The notes beneath the pieces were generated by a model. It saw only the letters and a list, made by a program, of their open reading frames with translations, was not told the DNA's origin and did not search any database. Below, one piece after another: positions 33,587 to 42,363 of a stretch of 64,000 nt of DNA (the first letter of the stretch is position 1; each line of letters opens with the position of its first letter). The stretch spans positions 186,001 to 250,000 of the forward strand of contig CAWDAQ010000006.1 in NCBI GenBank assembly GCA_963800325.1, in the 5' to 3' direction. This DNA comes from CAWDAQ01 sp963800325. GTDB lineage: Bacteria; Actinomycetota; Actinomycetes; Actinomycetales; Dermatophilaceae. The position numbers and the translations under genes were made by a program.

Positions 33587-34752
33587 CAGGGGCTCGCCTC
33601 CGCGGCACCCTCGGAGGGCTCGAACTGCTCCTCCAGCGCGTGCGCGCCGTCGTCCTCGCGGACGTCGGGCCGATCGACCGCCTCGATCGCGGACAGCACC
33701 TCGGGCGCTCGGACCGATCCGACGAGCCGGCCGTCGTCGTCGACGATGATCCCCCGGCGGCTGGGCGAGGAGAGGGCGGCGTCGAGGGCGTGCCGCAGCG
33801 GCCCGTCGTGCCGGGCGAGCGTCCCGCCGAGCGCGAGGACGTCCTTGGTGACCTCGCCGGTGAGCCGGTGCGGCTCGACCCACCCCTGGGGTTGCTCCTC
33901 CTCGTCGGTGACGAGCAGCCAGGCGTCGTCGGTCGCGGCGCGAGCCTGCTCGGGGGTGGCGCCGAGGTGCACCACCGGCTCGTCGTGGACCGGCAGCCGG
34001 GCCGAGACGAAGCTCAGGGCACGGTAGCCCCGGTCCCGCCCGACGAAGTCCGCGACGAAGTCGTCCGCGGGGTGGGCGAGCATGTACGACGGCTCGGCGA
34101 CCTGCGCCAGCCGGCCCCCGACCCGCAGCACGGCCACCTGGTCGCCGAGCTTGATCGCCTCGTCGATGTCGTGGGTGACGAACAGGATCGTCTTGCCGAG
34201 CTCGCCCTGCAGCCGGAGGAACTCCTCCTGCAGCTGCTCGCGGACGATCGGGTCGACGGCGGAGAAGGGCTCGTCCATGAGCATGACGGGTGGGTCGGCG
34301 GCGAGGGCGCGGGCGACCCCGACGCGCTGCTGCTGTCCGCCGGAGAGCTGGCTGGGGTAGCGCCGGGCGAGCTCGGGCGCGAGGCCGACGAGGTCGAGCA
34401 GGTCCCGGGCCCGCGCGAGGGCCTGCTTCTTGTCCCACCCGAGCAGCAGTGGCACGGTGGCGACGTTGCGCTCGATCGTGTGGTGCGGGAACAGGCCGCC
34501 GTGCTGGATGACGTAGCCGATGCCGCGGCGCAGGTCGGCGGTGTCCATCGCGGCGGTGTCCCGGCCGTCGATGGTGATCGTCCCGCCGGTCGGCTGGATC
34601 ATCCGGTTGACCATCCGCAGCGACGTCGTCTTGCCGCAGCCGGAGGGTCCGACGAGGACGGTGATCTTTCCGTCCGGTGCGGTGAGCGACAGGTCGTCGA
34701 CCGCGACCGTCCCGTCCGGGTAGCGCTTCGAGACGCCCTCGAGTCGGATCAT
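33586..34752 (-). CDS. Osmoprotectant ABC transporter ATPase with CBS domains (OpuCA type)
   Basis: A 388-residue ATPase. Walker A is GPSGCGKT, the Q-loop follows in VIQHGGLFPHHT, the ABC signature is LSGGQQQR, Walker B is VMLMDEPFSAVD and the H-loop is FVTHD. Residues about 260-370 form a tandem CBS region, as in OpuCA, where such domains sense ionic strength. First gene of the operon. ATG 34752 lies 7 nt from a TAGGTT -10 box with no ribosome site; the frame is open upstream, but this start gives the conserved MIRLEGVSKRYPDG opening. Confidence 0.93.
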   Translation of the reverse strand: MIRLEGVSKRYPDGTVAVDDLSLTAPDGKITVLVGPSGCGKTTSLRMVNRMIQPTGGTITIDGRDTAAMDTADLRRGIGYVIQHGGLFPHHTIERNVATVPLLLGWDKKQALARARDLLDLVGLAPELARRYPSQLSGGQQQRVGVARALAADPPVMLMDEPFSAVDPIVREQLQEEFLRLQGELGKTILFVTHDIDEAIKLGDQVAVLRVGGRLAQVAEPSYMLAHPADDFVADFVGRDRGYRALSFVSARLPVHDEPVVHLGATPEQARAATDDAWLLVTDEEEQPQGWVEPHRLTGEVTKDVLALGGTLARHDGPLRHALDAALSSPSRRGIIVDDDGRLVGSVRAPEVLSAIEAVDRPDVREDDGAHALEEQFEPSEGAAEASP

Positions 34753-34759
34753 GCGCCCA

Positions 34760-34765
34760 AACCTA
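34760..34765 (-). promoter_or_regulatory. -10 element TAGGTT, leaderless geometry
   Basis: On the minus strand TAGGTT is followed by TGGGCGC and then ATG 34752 of the ABC ATPase gene, a 7-nt spacing. Confidence 0.65.
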
Positions 34766-34868
34766 CGGTGTGCCGCCCACACCCGTCCTTCCGGCGGGTC
34801 ACAGGCTGGCAACGACGCCGGTCCGTGCCCCCGCCCCGAAGGGAGTGTCCGACGCGCACACTGGGCTC

Positions 34869-36311
34869 GTGGAGGACGGGTCCCCGGGGTGGCTGCGACG
34901 GGACAGCCGGGCCGGTCGCGGCGCCCTGGCCGCGGTGACGCTCGGCTCGGCGGTCGCGCTGCTCGACGGCACCGTCGTCAACATCGCCGTGCGCACCATC
35001 GGGGAGGACCTGGGTGCCACGCTCGGGCAGCTGCAGTGGGTCGTCAACGGGTACGTCCTCAGCCTCGCCTCGCTCGTCCTCGTCGGCGGGGCGCTCGGGG
35101 ACCGGGTGGGGCGCCGGCGGGCCTACCTCGTCGGCGTGGCCTGGTTCGCCGTGGCGTCCGGGCTGTGCGCCCTCGCCCCCGACCCCGCCCTGCTCGTGGT
35201 CTTCCGGCTGCTGCAGGGCGTCGGGGCCGCCCTGCTCACCCCCGGGGCCCTCGCGGTGATCCACGCGAGCTTCCGGCCCGAGGACCGGGGAGCGGCGATC
35301 GGGACGTGGGCGGGCACCTCCGGCATCGCCGCCGCGGTGGGGCCGTTCCTCGGCGGGTGGATCATCGACGTCGCCGGGTGGCGGTGGGTGTTCGCGATCA
35401 ACCTGCCGCTGTGCCTCCTCGTCGTCGGGCTCGCGGTCCGGTGCGTCCCGGAGAGCCGGGACACCGCCTCCTCCGGACGGTTCGACCTCGTCGGCGCCGG
35501 GCTCGCCGTCGTCTTCCTCGGGGCGCTGACGTGGGCCCTGACCCGGGCCGGGAGCGGCTGGACCCCGGAGGTGCTCGCCGGGCTCGCGACGGGGGCGGCC
35601 GCGGGTGCCGCGTTCGTCGCACGGCAGCGCCGGGCCCGTCCGCCGCTGGTGCCGCTGGGGCTGTTCGCCTCCCGGGTGTTCTCGACGGCGAACGCGATGA
35701 CGTTCCTCGTCTACGGCGCGCTCGGGTCCGTCCTGTTCCTCCTCGTGCTGCAGCTGCAGGTCGTCGCCGGGTTCAGCCCGCTGCGGTCCGGGCTGGCGAC
35801 GCTGCCGATCACCCTGACGATGCTCGTCCTCTCCCCGCGGTTCGCGGCACTGGCCGGCCGCGCCGGGCCCCGGTCCCTCATGGCGCTCGGGCCGCTGCTC
35901 TGCGCCGGCGGGGTGCTGCTGCTGACGGGCGTCGGGGACGACACCGGGTACTGGGCCGGGGTGTACCCGGGGGTGCAGCTGTTCTCGCTGGGGCTGGCGA
36001 TGCTCGTCTCCCCGCTGACCGCCACCGTCCTCGCGGCGAGCCCGGACCGGTACGCCGGGGTGGCCTCCGGGGTGAACAACGCGGTCGCCCGGGCCGGCTC
36101 CCTGCTCGCGGTCGCGGCGCTGCCGGCCGTGGTGGGGCTGTCCGGGGCGGACTGGACCGACCCGGCCGCGCTCACCGCGGGCTACCGGGCCGCCCAGGTC
36201 ATCAGCGCCGCGCTGCTCGTGACCGGCGGCGTGGTGAGCTGGTTCGGGATCGCCCCCGGCCCGCTGGGGACGCCGGTCACCGAGGACGCGGGCCGAGGAG
36301 CGCCTCGGTGA
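34869..36311 (+). CDS. MFS drug-efflux-like transporter (DHA2 type)
   Basis: A 480-residue major-facilitator protein with about 14 hydrophobic segments, of the EmrB/QacA group. Motif A is GALGDRVGRRRAYLVG, the first helix carries LLDGTVVNIAVRTI, and motif C-like TSGIAAAVGPFLGGWI follows. It probably exports a small drug or metabolite by proton antiport. GTG 34869 is chosen: a CACACT sits 6 nt upstream. An in-frame GTG at 34845 is less likely because the purine-rich stretch abuts it. The last 35 nt overlap the 3' end of the convergent hydrolase gene. Confidence 0.88.
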   Translation: MEDGSPGWLRRDSRAGRGALAAVTLGSAVALLDGTVVNIAVRTIGEDLGATLGQLQWVVNGYVLSLASLVLVGGALGDRVGRRRAYLVGVAWFAVASGLCALAPDPALLVVFRLLQGVGAALLTPGALAVIHASFRPEDRGAAIGTWAGTSGIAAAVGPFLGGWIIDVAGWRWVFAINLPLCLLVVGLAVRCVPESRDTASSGRFDLVGAGLAVVFLGALTWALTRAGSGWTPEVLAGLATGAAAGAAFVARQRRARPPLVPLGLFASRVFSTANAMTFLVYGALGSVLFLLVLQLQVVAGFSPLRSGLATLPITLTMLVLSPRFAALAGRAGPRSLMALGPLLCAGGVLLLTGVGDDTGYWAGVYPGVQLFSLGLAMLVSPLTATVLAASPDRYAGVASGVNNAVARAGSLLAVAALPAVVGLSGADWTDPAALTAGYRAAQVISAALLVTGGVVSWFGIAPGPLGTPVTEDAGRGAPR

Positions 36312-36909
36312 GGAACCGAGCCGGCTCCCGGTGCCAGCGCCGGGCGCGCAGCAGCATCGCGTGGCTGGTCAGGCGCAGCGAGGTGTAGCGGACCTCGACG
36401 CCGCGGCCGGCCATCGCCTCCGCCATCCGGGCGCTCGCGCGCGGGCTCGTGATCCGGTCGAGCGTGCCGTGGACGATCAGCGCGCGCAGCTCCGGCCCAC
36501 CCCCGGGGACGTCGTCCCGCTCGACCCACGGCGCGAGCGCGGCGAGGGCGGTGACGTCCGGGGCGTCGGTGAGGTGAAGCGCGACCCGGCCGCCCATGGA
36601 GTGCCCGAGCAGGCCGATCGGCACCCCGGGGTGGCGCTGCCGGATCGCCGCGAGCGCCCGCTGGGCGTCCGCCACGGGCGACGCGGCGGCGCCGTTCCAC
36701 CCGCGGACGGTGTCGAGCAGCCGCACCACGGCGAGCTCGCCGCGCCCGGCGCGGGCGAGCGCCCGGGCGAACGGGACCATCCGCAGGACGGCGAGGTCGC
36801 GCCAGGACGCGGGCCGCTCGCTGTGGGAGGTGCCGCCGTGGAGGACGAGCACCACTCCGCGGGGGTCCTCGGGGGCCGCGGTCCAGCGCAGCCGGTCCTC
36901 GCCGCTCAT
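36277..36909 (-). CDS. Alpha/beta hydrolase
   Basis: A 210-residue compact alpha/beta hydrolase. The nucleophile elbow is GLLGHSMGGRVAL; early VVLVLHGGTSHS supplies the oxyanion region; the acid is likely in VHGTLDRITSP and the His in RLTSHAMLL. There is no lid domain and no signal peptide. The ATG overlaps the cutA stop by one base (TGATG), so it is the third gene of a dcd-cutA-hydrolase operon. Substrate unknown. Its 3' end overlaps the convergent MFS gene by 35 nt. Confidence 0.85.
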   Translation of the reverse strand: MSGEDRLRWTAAPEDPRGVVLVLHGGTSHSERPASWRDLAVLRMVPFARALARAGRGELAVVRLLDTVRGWNGAAASPVADAQRALAAIRQRHPGVPIGLLGHSMGGRVALHLTDAPDVTALAALAPWVERDDVPGGGPELRALIVHGTLDRITSPRASARMAEAMAGRGVEVRYTSLRLTSHAMLLRARRWHREPARFLTEALLGPRPR

Positions 36910-37247
36910 CACGGCCGGACGCTGTCGGCCAGCCAGCGCACGTACGGGCTCGACCCGGCCTCGACGGTGACCGCGAGGATCTCCGGGGTGTCGTAGGGGT
37001 GCTCGGCCTCGACCCGGGCGCAGAGCGCCTCGAACCGCCCGATCGTCGTCTTCGCGAGCAGCAGCCGCTCGGTGTCCCGCTCGACCCGCCCCTGCCAGAG
37101 GTAGGTCGAGGTCATCTCGCCGAGGACCTGGACGCACGCGGCGAGCCGCTCGGCGACGAGCAGGTCGGCCAGCCGCTGCCCGACCTCCGCGTCGGGGACG
37201 CTGACCCGCACCTCGAGCGGGGCGTCGACCTCGTCCGGCTCAGACAT
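36909..37247 (-). CDS. cutA: CutA1 divalent-cation tolerance protein
   Basis: A 112-residue small trimeric ferredoxin-like protein. Family motifs are RLAACVQVLGEMTSTYLWQG, LLAKTTIGRFEAL and EHPYDTPEILAV. Linked to copper/divalent-metal tolerance in E. coli, though the molecular role is unclear. Its first 8 nt overlap the end of dcd and its stop overlaps the hydrolase start, so it is in the middle of a coupled operon. Confidence 0.93.
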   Translation of the reverse strand: MSEPDEVDAPLEVRVSVPDAEVGQRLADLLVAERLAACVQVLGEMTSTYLWQGRVERDTERLLLAKTTIGRFEALCARVEAEHPYDTPEILAVTVEAGSSPYVRWLADSVRP

Positions 37248-37815
37248 CGGCGCGGTGGAAGTTGTGGAACGACCGGCTGGCCGTGGGACCCCGCTGGCCC
37301 TGGTAGTGGCTGCCGTGCCGGGCGCTGCCGTAGGGGTCCTGGGCGGGCGAGCTGAGACGGAAGAAGCAGAGCTGACCGACCTTCATCCCCGGCCACAGCA
37401 TGATCGGCAGGGTGGCGACGTTGGACAGCTCGAGGGTGACGTGCCCGCTGAACCCGGGGTCGACGAAGCCGGCGGTGGCGTGGGTGAGCAGCCCGAGCCT
37501 GCCGAGGCTCGACTTGCCCTCGACCCGGGCGGCGAGGTCGTCGGGCAGCGTGATCGTCTCGAGCGTGGAGCCGAGGACGAACTCGCCCGGGTGAAGGACG
37601 AAGCCTTCCCCGGACTCGACCTCGACGAGCCGGGTGAGGTCGGGCTGGTCCTGGGCGGGGTCGATGACCCGGTACTTGTGGTTGTCGAAGAGGCGGAAGA
37701 ACTTGTCCATCCGCACGTCGACGCTCGACGGCTGGACCATCCCGGGGTCCCACGGGTCGAGCACGACCCGCCCGCCGTCGACCTCGGCGCGGATGTCGCG
37801 GTCGGAGAGGAGCAC
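37240..37815 (-). CDS. dcd: dCTP deaminase
   Basis: A 191-residue enzyme of the Dcd/dUTPase fold that makes deoxyuridine nucleotides for thymidylate synthesis. Visible are LLSDRDIRAEV at the start, VQPSSVDVRMD, the active-site region VEGKSSLGRLGLLTHATAGF followed by DPGFSGHVTLEL, and the C-terminal SRSFHNFHRADV. Actinobacterial members are often bifunctional (direct dCTP to dUMP), which is possible here but not shown. GTG 37815 lies 6 nt after a TAGTTT -10 box with no ribosome site. Confidence 0.95.
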   Translation of the reverse strand: MLLSDRDIRAEVDGGRVVLDPWDPGMVQPSSVDVRMDKFFRLFDNHKYRVIDPAQDQPDLTRLVEVESGEGFVLHPGEFVLGSTLETITLPDDLAARVEGKSSLGRLGLLTHATAGFVDPGFSGHVTLELSNVATLPIMLWPGMKVGQLCFFRLSSPAQDPYGSARHGSHYQGQRGPTASRSFHNFHRADV

Positions 37816-37821
37816 GCGCCC

Positions 37822-37827
37822 AAACTA
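37822..37827 (-). promoter_or_regulatory. -10 element TAGTTT, leaderless geometry
   Basis: On the minus strand TAGTTT is followed by GGGCGC and then the GTG start of dcd, a 6-nt spacing. Confidence 0.65.
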
Positions 37828-37973
37828 CCTGCGGCAGGGCGCCGGCACCGAGAGCGGTGGAGACGACCGGTCCTCGCGGGGAGCCCTCGGCGGCCTGGCA
37901 CCCGGCTTCCCACCCGGCGAGCCGGCCCCCGCGACCGCCCCCGGGGGTGGTCGTGACCGGATGGACCGTCCGT

Positions 37974-38007
37974 TAGACTTCCCGTCGCACGCCCCGCCGG
38001 GGCGTGC
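37974..38007 (+). promoter_or_regulatory. tRNA-Gly promoter and leader hairpin
   Basis: A -10 box TAGACT (37974-37979) stands before a perfect 9-bp hairpin (gcacgcccc 37987-37995 with ggggcgtgc 37999-38007), which ends 2 nt before the tRNA. A weak -35-like GTGACC is at 37953. The hairpin would sit at the very 5' end of the precursor. Confidence 0.65.
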
Positions 38008-38009
38008 TC

Positions 38010-38083
38010 GCCGGTGTAGCTCAATGGCAGAGCGCCAGCTTCCCAAGCTGGACACGCGGGTTCGATTCCCGTCACCGGCTCCA
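38010..38083 (+). tRNA. tRNA-Gly (anticodon CCC)
   Basis: Acceptor GCCGGTG pairs with CACCGGC; the anticodon stem CCAGC/GCTGG encloses TTCCCAA giving anticodon CCC; T-arm CGGGTTCGATTCCCG. Discriminator T is followed by an encoded CCA (38081-38083), unlike the two tRNA-Ser genes in this window. Reads GGG codons. Confidence 0.97.
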
Positions 38084-38130
38084 CTCCACTCCACCGCCTG
38101 CGGGTTCCCCGCTGGACCGGCGACGCCCGC

Positions 38131-40299
38131 TCACTCCCACGTCCGGGCCGTCTCGCCCCCTCCCCGGACCCCGACCGGGTCGCTCGCCCTCCCCCGCGCG
38201 GCGTCCTCGCCGACGACGGGGCCCCTCCCGGCCGGCGGCCGGTGGGCCGCGAGCACGAGGAGCAGCGGGATCGCGATGAGCAGCCCGGTCGGCGGGATCG
38301 CGGTGCCGGAGTCGTTGAGCAGGAACGCGAGCAGCCAGCACACCGCGACCGCGGTGAGCCCGCGCTCGAGGAGGCGCACCCGGTCCAGGACCGGGCGCAG
38401 CGGCCGGATGAGCCGGTGGGGGACGACGAGGAGGAGCAGGGTCACCACGAGCAGCAGCGAGGCGCTCGCCGACAGCCAGCTCGAGGTGAGCACCGCCCAG
38501 TTGACCGTCCACACCCGGGTCAGCTCGCTGACCTGCCCGTCCTGGACGACGTTCGCGACGAGCTGGCCGACGTGGGTGCGCGAGCTCGCCGGCCGGAGGA
38601 AGTCGATGGTCGCGAAGGCCGCGACGACGGCGACCGCGCCGACCCCGATGACCAGGGCGCGGCGCCACGTCAGCCGCAGCCCGGCGGCGCTCAGGGCGAG
38701 GAGGGCGAAGGCGGGGACCATCGCCAGGGAGCCGCCGGCGTCGGCGCCCCACCACGGGTAGCCGTCGACGAGCACCGCGGCGGTCCCGACGACCGCGACG
38801 GTGGCCGCGGCCAGGCGGCGGTGACCCGCCTCGGCGACCCGGCCGGCGAGCACGGCGGCGACGAGCAGCGCGCAGGTGGCGTAGAGGGCGTACCCGACGT
38901 TGCCCTGCCCGAAGAAACGGCCGCCGTACACCGGCTGCAGGCCCATCATCGAGGTGAACTGCAGCCGTGACCCGTGGACGACGTCCTGGGCGATGACGAC
39001 GGCGGTGACCGCGGCGAGGAACATCATCGGGCCCTCCCGCCGACGACGCCACGGGCCGAGGAGGGCCAGGGCCGCGAGCCCGGCCGCGATGGCTGCGACC
39101 CCGAGGGCGAGCGCGACCCGTGGGTGGGCGGAGCGCCACCACGGGACGGCGCCGACGAGGAACGTCGAGACCGGGGTGGCGGCGCAGGCCGCGCCGACCC
39201 CCGCGAAGCACGTCCGCAGCCCCCGCGGGACGCGGCGGGCCTCGCCGCGGGCGTCCTGCCGTCTCCGGGCGACCCCCCACCAGACCGCGCCGGCGGAGAG
39301 GGCGAGCACCGCTCCGCCGAGGAACAGCCCGAAGAACCACGGCACGAACGGGTGCTCGACCTCCAGCGTGCGCGCGAGGGCGCGGACCTTCTCGATCGGG
39401 GCGGTGGGGCTCGTGACCGGACGGACCACCGGGCTGCCCGCGGCGGACGGCCCGACCGTGCCGAGCCGCCCGAACACGAGCGCGGCGACGTCCGTGGTCT
39501 CGATGAACCCCGGCTGCCGGCTCGCGGGGGAGGTCAGCACGCCGTGCGGCACCCCGGGGCCGTTGACGACGGCCGTGCGCAGCACCTCCGGCGCGGAGTC
39601 GTCGGCCATTCCGGTGACGACGATCGTCGCGTCCTCGGGGAGCCGGTCCACGAGGTCGGCGAGGGCCCGGGGGTGGAGGCCGTCGAACCCGACGAACGTC
39701 ACCGGGCAGCGGGTGAGGTCGACGTCGGCGGGACTCGGCGTGTAGTGCGCGACGATCCCACGCCGGTTGGCCGCGCCGAGGGGGGCGTACGCCCCGGACG
39801 CGGTGAGGCACTGGCCGTCGGCGGCGAGCTTGTCGGCCAGCCGCCCGATGTCCGCCGGCGGGGCGCGGTCCAGGGTGATCTCCCGCCACTCGTCGTAGCG
39901 CGGGTAGACGACCGTGTCCCCCGGCCCCCGGGCGAACTTCAGCGGCCGGGGGCAGTCCCCGGGTGTGCCCCCGGGCGGGGTCTGCGCGAACTCGGGACCG
40001 ACCGCGGTCTTCCGACCCGCGGAGATCGTCATCCACGCCTGGTTCGAGCAGCTGTGGCCGGAGAGGATCCGCGTCTGCTGGGCGGCCACCGCGCCGGTCG
40101 TCGCGAGGTGCCACAGGGTGGGGGTGCGCGAGGCGGACACCTCGGACCACGTCAGCTCCGGGACGGAGACGACCACGAGCGGCCCGGGCTGGGTGATGCT
40201 GCGCGTCGCCGGGTGCTGGGTCGCCACGGAGAGGACCACCCCGGCGCCGACGAAGGCCGCGACCCCCAGGGCCACGAGGACGAGCCATCTGCGGAACAC
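38131..40299 (-). CDS. Large membrane protein with phosphatase-like extracellular domain
   Basis: A 722-residue protein. It begins with a signal-anchor segment (about 4-30), then an extracellular domain of about 300 residues whose opening (LVVVSVPELTWSEVS, TPTLWHLATTGA, CSNQAWMTISAGRKT) resembles the start of alkaline-phosphatase-superfamily domains, followed by GVPHGVLTSPASRQPG and TTDVAALVFGRLG. About ten membrane segments fill residues 330-700. I know this architecture only as an uncharacterised actinobacterial membrane protein; catalytic metal ligands are not convincingly complete, so activity is unproven. GTG 40299 is 7 nt after a TAGCCT -10 box. Confidence 0.75.
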   Translation of the reverse strand: MFRRWLVLVALGVAAFVGAGVVLSVATQHPATRSITQPGPLVVVSVPELTWSEVSASRTPTLWHLATTGAVAAQQTRILSGHSCSNQAWMTISAGRKTAVGPEFAQTPPGGTPGDCPRPLKFARGPGDTVVYPRYDEWREITLDRAPPADIGRLADKLAADGQCLTASGAYAPLGAANRRGIVAHYTPSPADVDLTRCPVTFVGFDGLHPRALADLVDRLPEDATIVVTGMADDSAPEVLRTAVVNGPGVPHGVLTSPASRQPGFIETTDVAALVFGRLGTVGPSAAGSPVVRPVTSPTAPIEKVRALARTLEVEHPFVPWFFGLFLGGAVLALSAGAVWWGVARRRQDARGEARRVPRGLRTCFAGVGAACAATPVSTFLVGAVPWWRSAHPRVALALGVAAIAAGLAALALLGPWRRRREGPMMFLAAVTAVVIAQDVVHGSRLQFTSMMGLQPVYGGRFFGQGNVGYALYATCALLVAAVLAGRVAEAGHRRLAAATVAVVGTAAVLVDGYPWWGADAGGSLAMVPAFALLALSAAGLRLTWRRALVIGVGAVAVVAAFATIDFLRPASSRTHVGQLVANVVQDGQVSELTRVWTVNWAVLTSSWLSASASLLLVVTLLLLVVPHRLIRPLRPVLDRVRLLERGLTAVAVCWLLAFLLNDSGTAIPPTGLLIAIPLLLVLAAHRPPAGRGPVVGEDAARGRASDPVGVRGGGETARTWE

Positions 40300-40306
40300 G
40301 TGCCCA

Positions 40307-40312
40307 AGGCTA
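40307..40312 (-). promoter_or_regulatory. -10 element TAGCCT, leaderless geometry
   Basis: On the minus strand TAGCCT is followed by TGGGCAC and then GTG 40299 of the large membrane protein, a 7-nt spacing. Confidence 0.65.
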
Positions 40313-40415
40313 CGAGGCCGGCCTCCGGGGCGGGTCACGCCCTGCCGCACTGGTCATCCCCGGTTCACCGCGTTGCTTCCGCCCCGGGCGGGCGTCCCGG
40401 TACCCGGCGGCCCCG

Positions 40416-41261
40416 TCAGGCGGTCCCGGCCGGCGCGTCGGGGAGCGTCACGGTCCCCCGGAGGTAGCGCTCGCACCGTCCGGTGAGGAGGGTCCGGGTC
40501 CCGGCGACCTCACAGCGGACCGTCCCGCCGCGGAGCGAGAGCTGACGGCCGGTCAGGGCGGTCCGGCCGAGCCGCTCGGCCCACATCGGCGCGATCTGCG
40601 AGTGCGCCGAGCCGGTGACCGGGTCCTCGCCGATCCCGGCGGCCGCCCCGAAGAACCGGGAGACGAAGTCCCAGGGGGTTCCGCTGCCGTCCGCGGTGAC
40701 GACGATCCCGCGGGTGTCGAGCGCGCCGAGCGCGTCGAGGTCGGGTCGGACCGCGCGGACGGTGTCGGCGTCGGCGACGACGCAGACGAGGTCCATGCCC
40801 TCGAGCACCTCGAGGACGGGCACCCCGAGGGCGTCGGTGAGGACCGGGTCGGCCGCGGTGGGCGTCAGGGACAGGGAGGGGAAGTCGAGGGTGTACTCGC
40901 GCTCGCCGACCCGCTCGACGTGGAGCCATCCGCTCCTGCTCCACAACCGCAGCCGGGTCGCGTCCGGGTGGACGTCCTCGAACAGGTGGCACGCGGTCGC
41001 GAGGGTGGCGTGGCCGCACAGGTCGACCTCGACGGTCGGGGTGAACCAGCGCAGGTGGTAGGCAGGACACGCCGGGTCGTCCCCGGCGGCCGCCCCGGGC
41101 ACCTCGGCCACGGTGAACGCCGTCTCCGAGAGGTTGTTCTCCGACGCGACGTGCTGGAGCACCGCGTCGGGAAGCCAGTGCGGCAGCCGGAGCACCGCGG
41201 CGGGATTGCCCTCGAACAGCGCGTCGGCGAACGCGTCGACCTGGACGAACGGGACCTGCAC
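40416..41261 (-). CDS. PhzF-family isomerase
   Basis: A 281-residue protein of the PhzF/diaminopimelate-epimerase fold. The catalytic Glu46 is in ASENNLSETAFT, and the paired half-site motifs DLCGHATLATA and GEDPVTGSAH are both present. Members isomerise phenazine precursors or other small substrates; no phenazine genes are nearby, so the substrate is unknown. GTG 41261 is placed by GGAGG 6 nt upstream; an upstream in-frame extension is not conserved-looking. Confidence 0.9.
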   Translation of the reverse strand: MQVPFVQVDAFADALFEGNPAAVLRLPHWLPDAVLQHVASENNLSETAFTVAEVPGAAAGDDPACPAYHLRWFTPTVEVDLCGHATLATACHLFEDVHPDATRLRLWSRSGWLHVERVGEREYTLDFPSLSLTPTAADPVLTDALGVPVLEVLEGMDLVCVVADADTVRAVRPDLDALGALDTRGIVVTADGSGTPWDFVSRFFGAAAGIGEDPVTGSAHSQIAPMWAERLGRTALTGRQLSLRGGTVRCEVAGTRTLLTGRCERYLRGTVTLPDAPAGTA

Positions 41262-41442
41262 GAACGACCTCCGGGTGTCCGGGAGCGGGAATCGGTGGCA
41301 CCGGGGCCCCGGTGCCATCGGCACAGCATGCCCCAGCCCACGGGGCCCGGGTCTCCCGGACGGGCCCGCGGGACGGGCGCAGCGGGCAGACTGGCGGTCT
41401 CGACGCCGTCGACGCGGGCCCGGTGACCGAAGGGAGGCCGGC

Positions 41443-42225
41443 GTGCCGTTCACCCCCAGCCACGTCGCCGCGGTGCTGCCCCTGCACCGCCGGCTCGCCG
41501 CGAGCGCGCTCGTCGTCGGCAGCATGGTCCCGGACCTGCCCTACTACCTCCCCGTCCACCCGCCGGCGGGTCCGGGGGCCGACGTCACCCACTCCCCGAC
41601 CGGGGTCGTGACGCTCGACGTGCTCCTCGGTCTCGCGGTGTTCCTCCTCTGGCACGGGCTGCTCGCGGGGCCGGCGCTCGCGGCGAGCCCGGCCGGGCTC
41701 CGGGCCCGGGTCCCCCGGGCGGCGCTCGCCGGGGTCCGGGAGCGGCTCGCGACACCGGTCCGGGTGGTCCGCGTCCTCGTCTCGCTGTCGGTGGGGGCGG
41801 CCACGCACGTGCTCTGGGACTCCTTCACCCACGACGGTCGGTGGGGGGTGCGGCACGTCGACTGGCTGGCGCAGCCCCACGCCTCGGTCGCGGGGTACAC
41901 GTGGGCCCAGCTCGCGAGCAGCGTCGCCGGGCTGCTCCTCGTCGCGATCTGGACGCGCCGGTGGTGGGTCTCCGCCACGGTCCGCGAGCCCGGTCCCCCG
42001 GGCCTGCCCGGCCCGCTCGCCGCGGCGGCCCGGACCGGGGTCGTGGGCGCGGGCCTGATCGCCGCGGCGGCCGCGGGCGTCGGTCCGCTGACCGCCCCGG
42101 ACGGGCCCCGCCTCTACCACGCGGCCTTCGACGCGGCGACCGCCGGCGTGGCCGCCGGCGGCGCCGCCGCCGTGGTCCTCGCGGTCGTGGTCACGACCGC
42201 ACGCAGCCGCGCCGGGGCCCGCTGA
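41443..42225 (+). CDS. DUF4184 membrane protein
   Basis: A 260-residue protein with five or six membrane segments. The opening PFTPSHVAAVLPL, then VVGSMVPDLPYYLP and HVLWDSFTHDGRWGVRH, are the DUF4184 hallmarks; conserved His/Asp residues in PSH, PDL and WDSFTH resemble a metal-dependent membrane hydrolase site. Function unknown. GTG 41443 is supported by GAAGGGAGG 6 nt upstream. Confidence 0.88.
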   Translation: MPFTPSHVAAVLPLHRRLAASALVVGSMVPDLPYYLPVHPPAGPGADVTHSPTGVVTLDVLLGLAVFLLWHGLLAGPALAASPAGLRARVPRAALAGVRERLATPVRVVRVLVSLSVGAATHVLWDSFTHDGRWGVRHVDWLAQPHASVAGYTWAQLASSVAGLLLVAIWTRRWWVSATVREPGPPGLPGPLAAAARTGVVGAGLIAAAAAGVGPLTAPDGPRLYHAAFDAATAGVAAGGAAAVVLAVVVTTARSRAGAR

Positions 42226-42289
42226 CCGGTCGCGGGGCCCGGGCCGCCGGACCGGCTGCGGCTGCGGCTGTGGGGGGACGTTGTGCCCT

Positions 42290-42307
42290 GCCCTCCCCCC
42301 GGAGGGC
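42290..42307 (+). terminator. Small GC hairpin before the dehydrogenase gene
   Basis: gccctcc (42290-42296) and ggagggc (42301-42307) with a 4-nt loop, between the DUF4184 and alcohol dehydrogenase genes. No T-run. Confidence 0.4.
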
Positions 42308-42363
42308 GGGCGAGGCTCGACGTGTCCCGCGCTCCCGGCCCCCGCTGACTGGAAGGACACACC

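Noticed and set aside
42240..42275. gctgcggctgcggctg triplet-like repeats as a regulatory element
   Set aside because: Short GC-rich repetition of this sort is expected by chance here and has no further symmetry.
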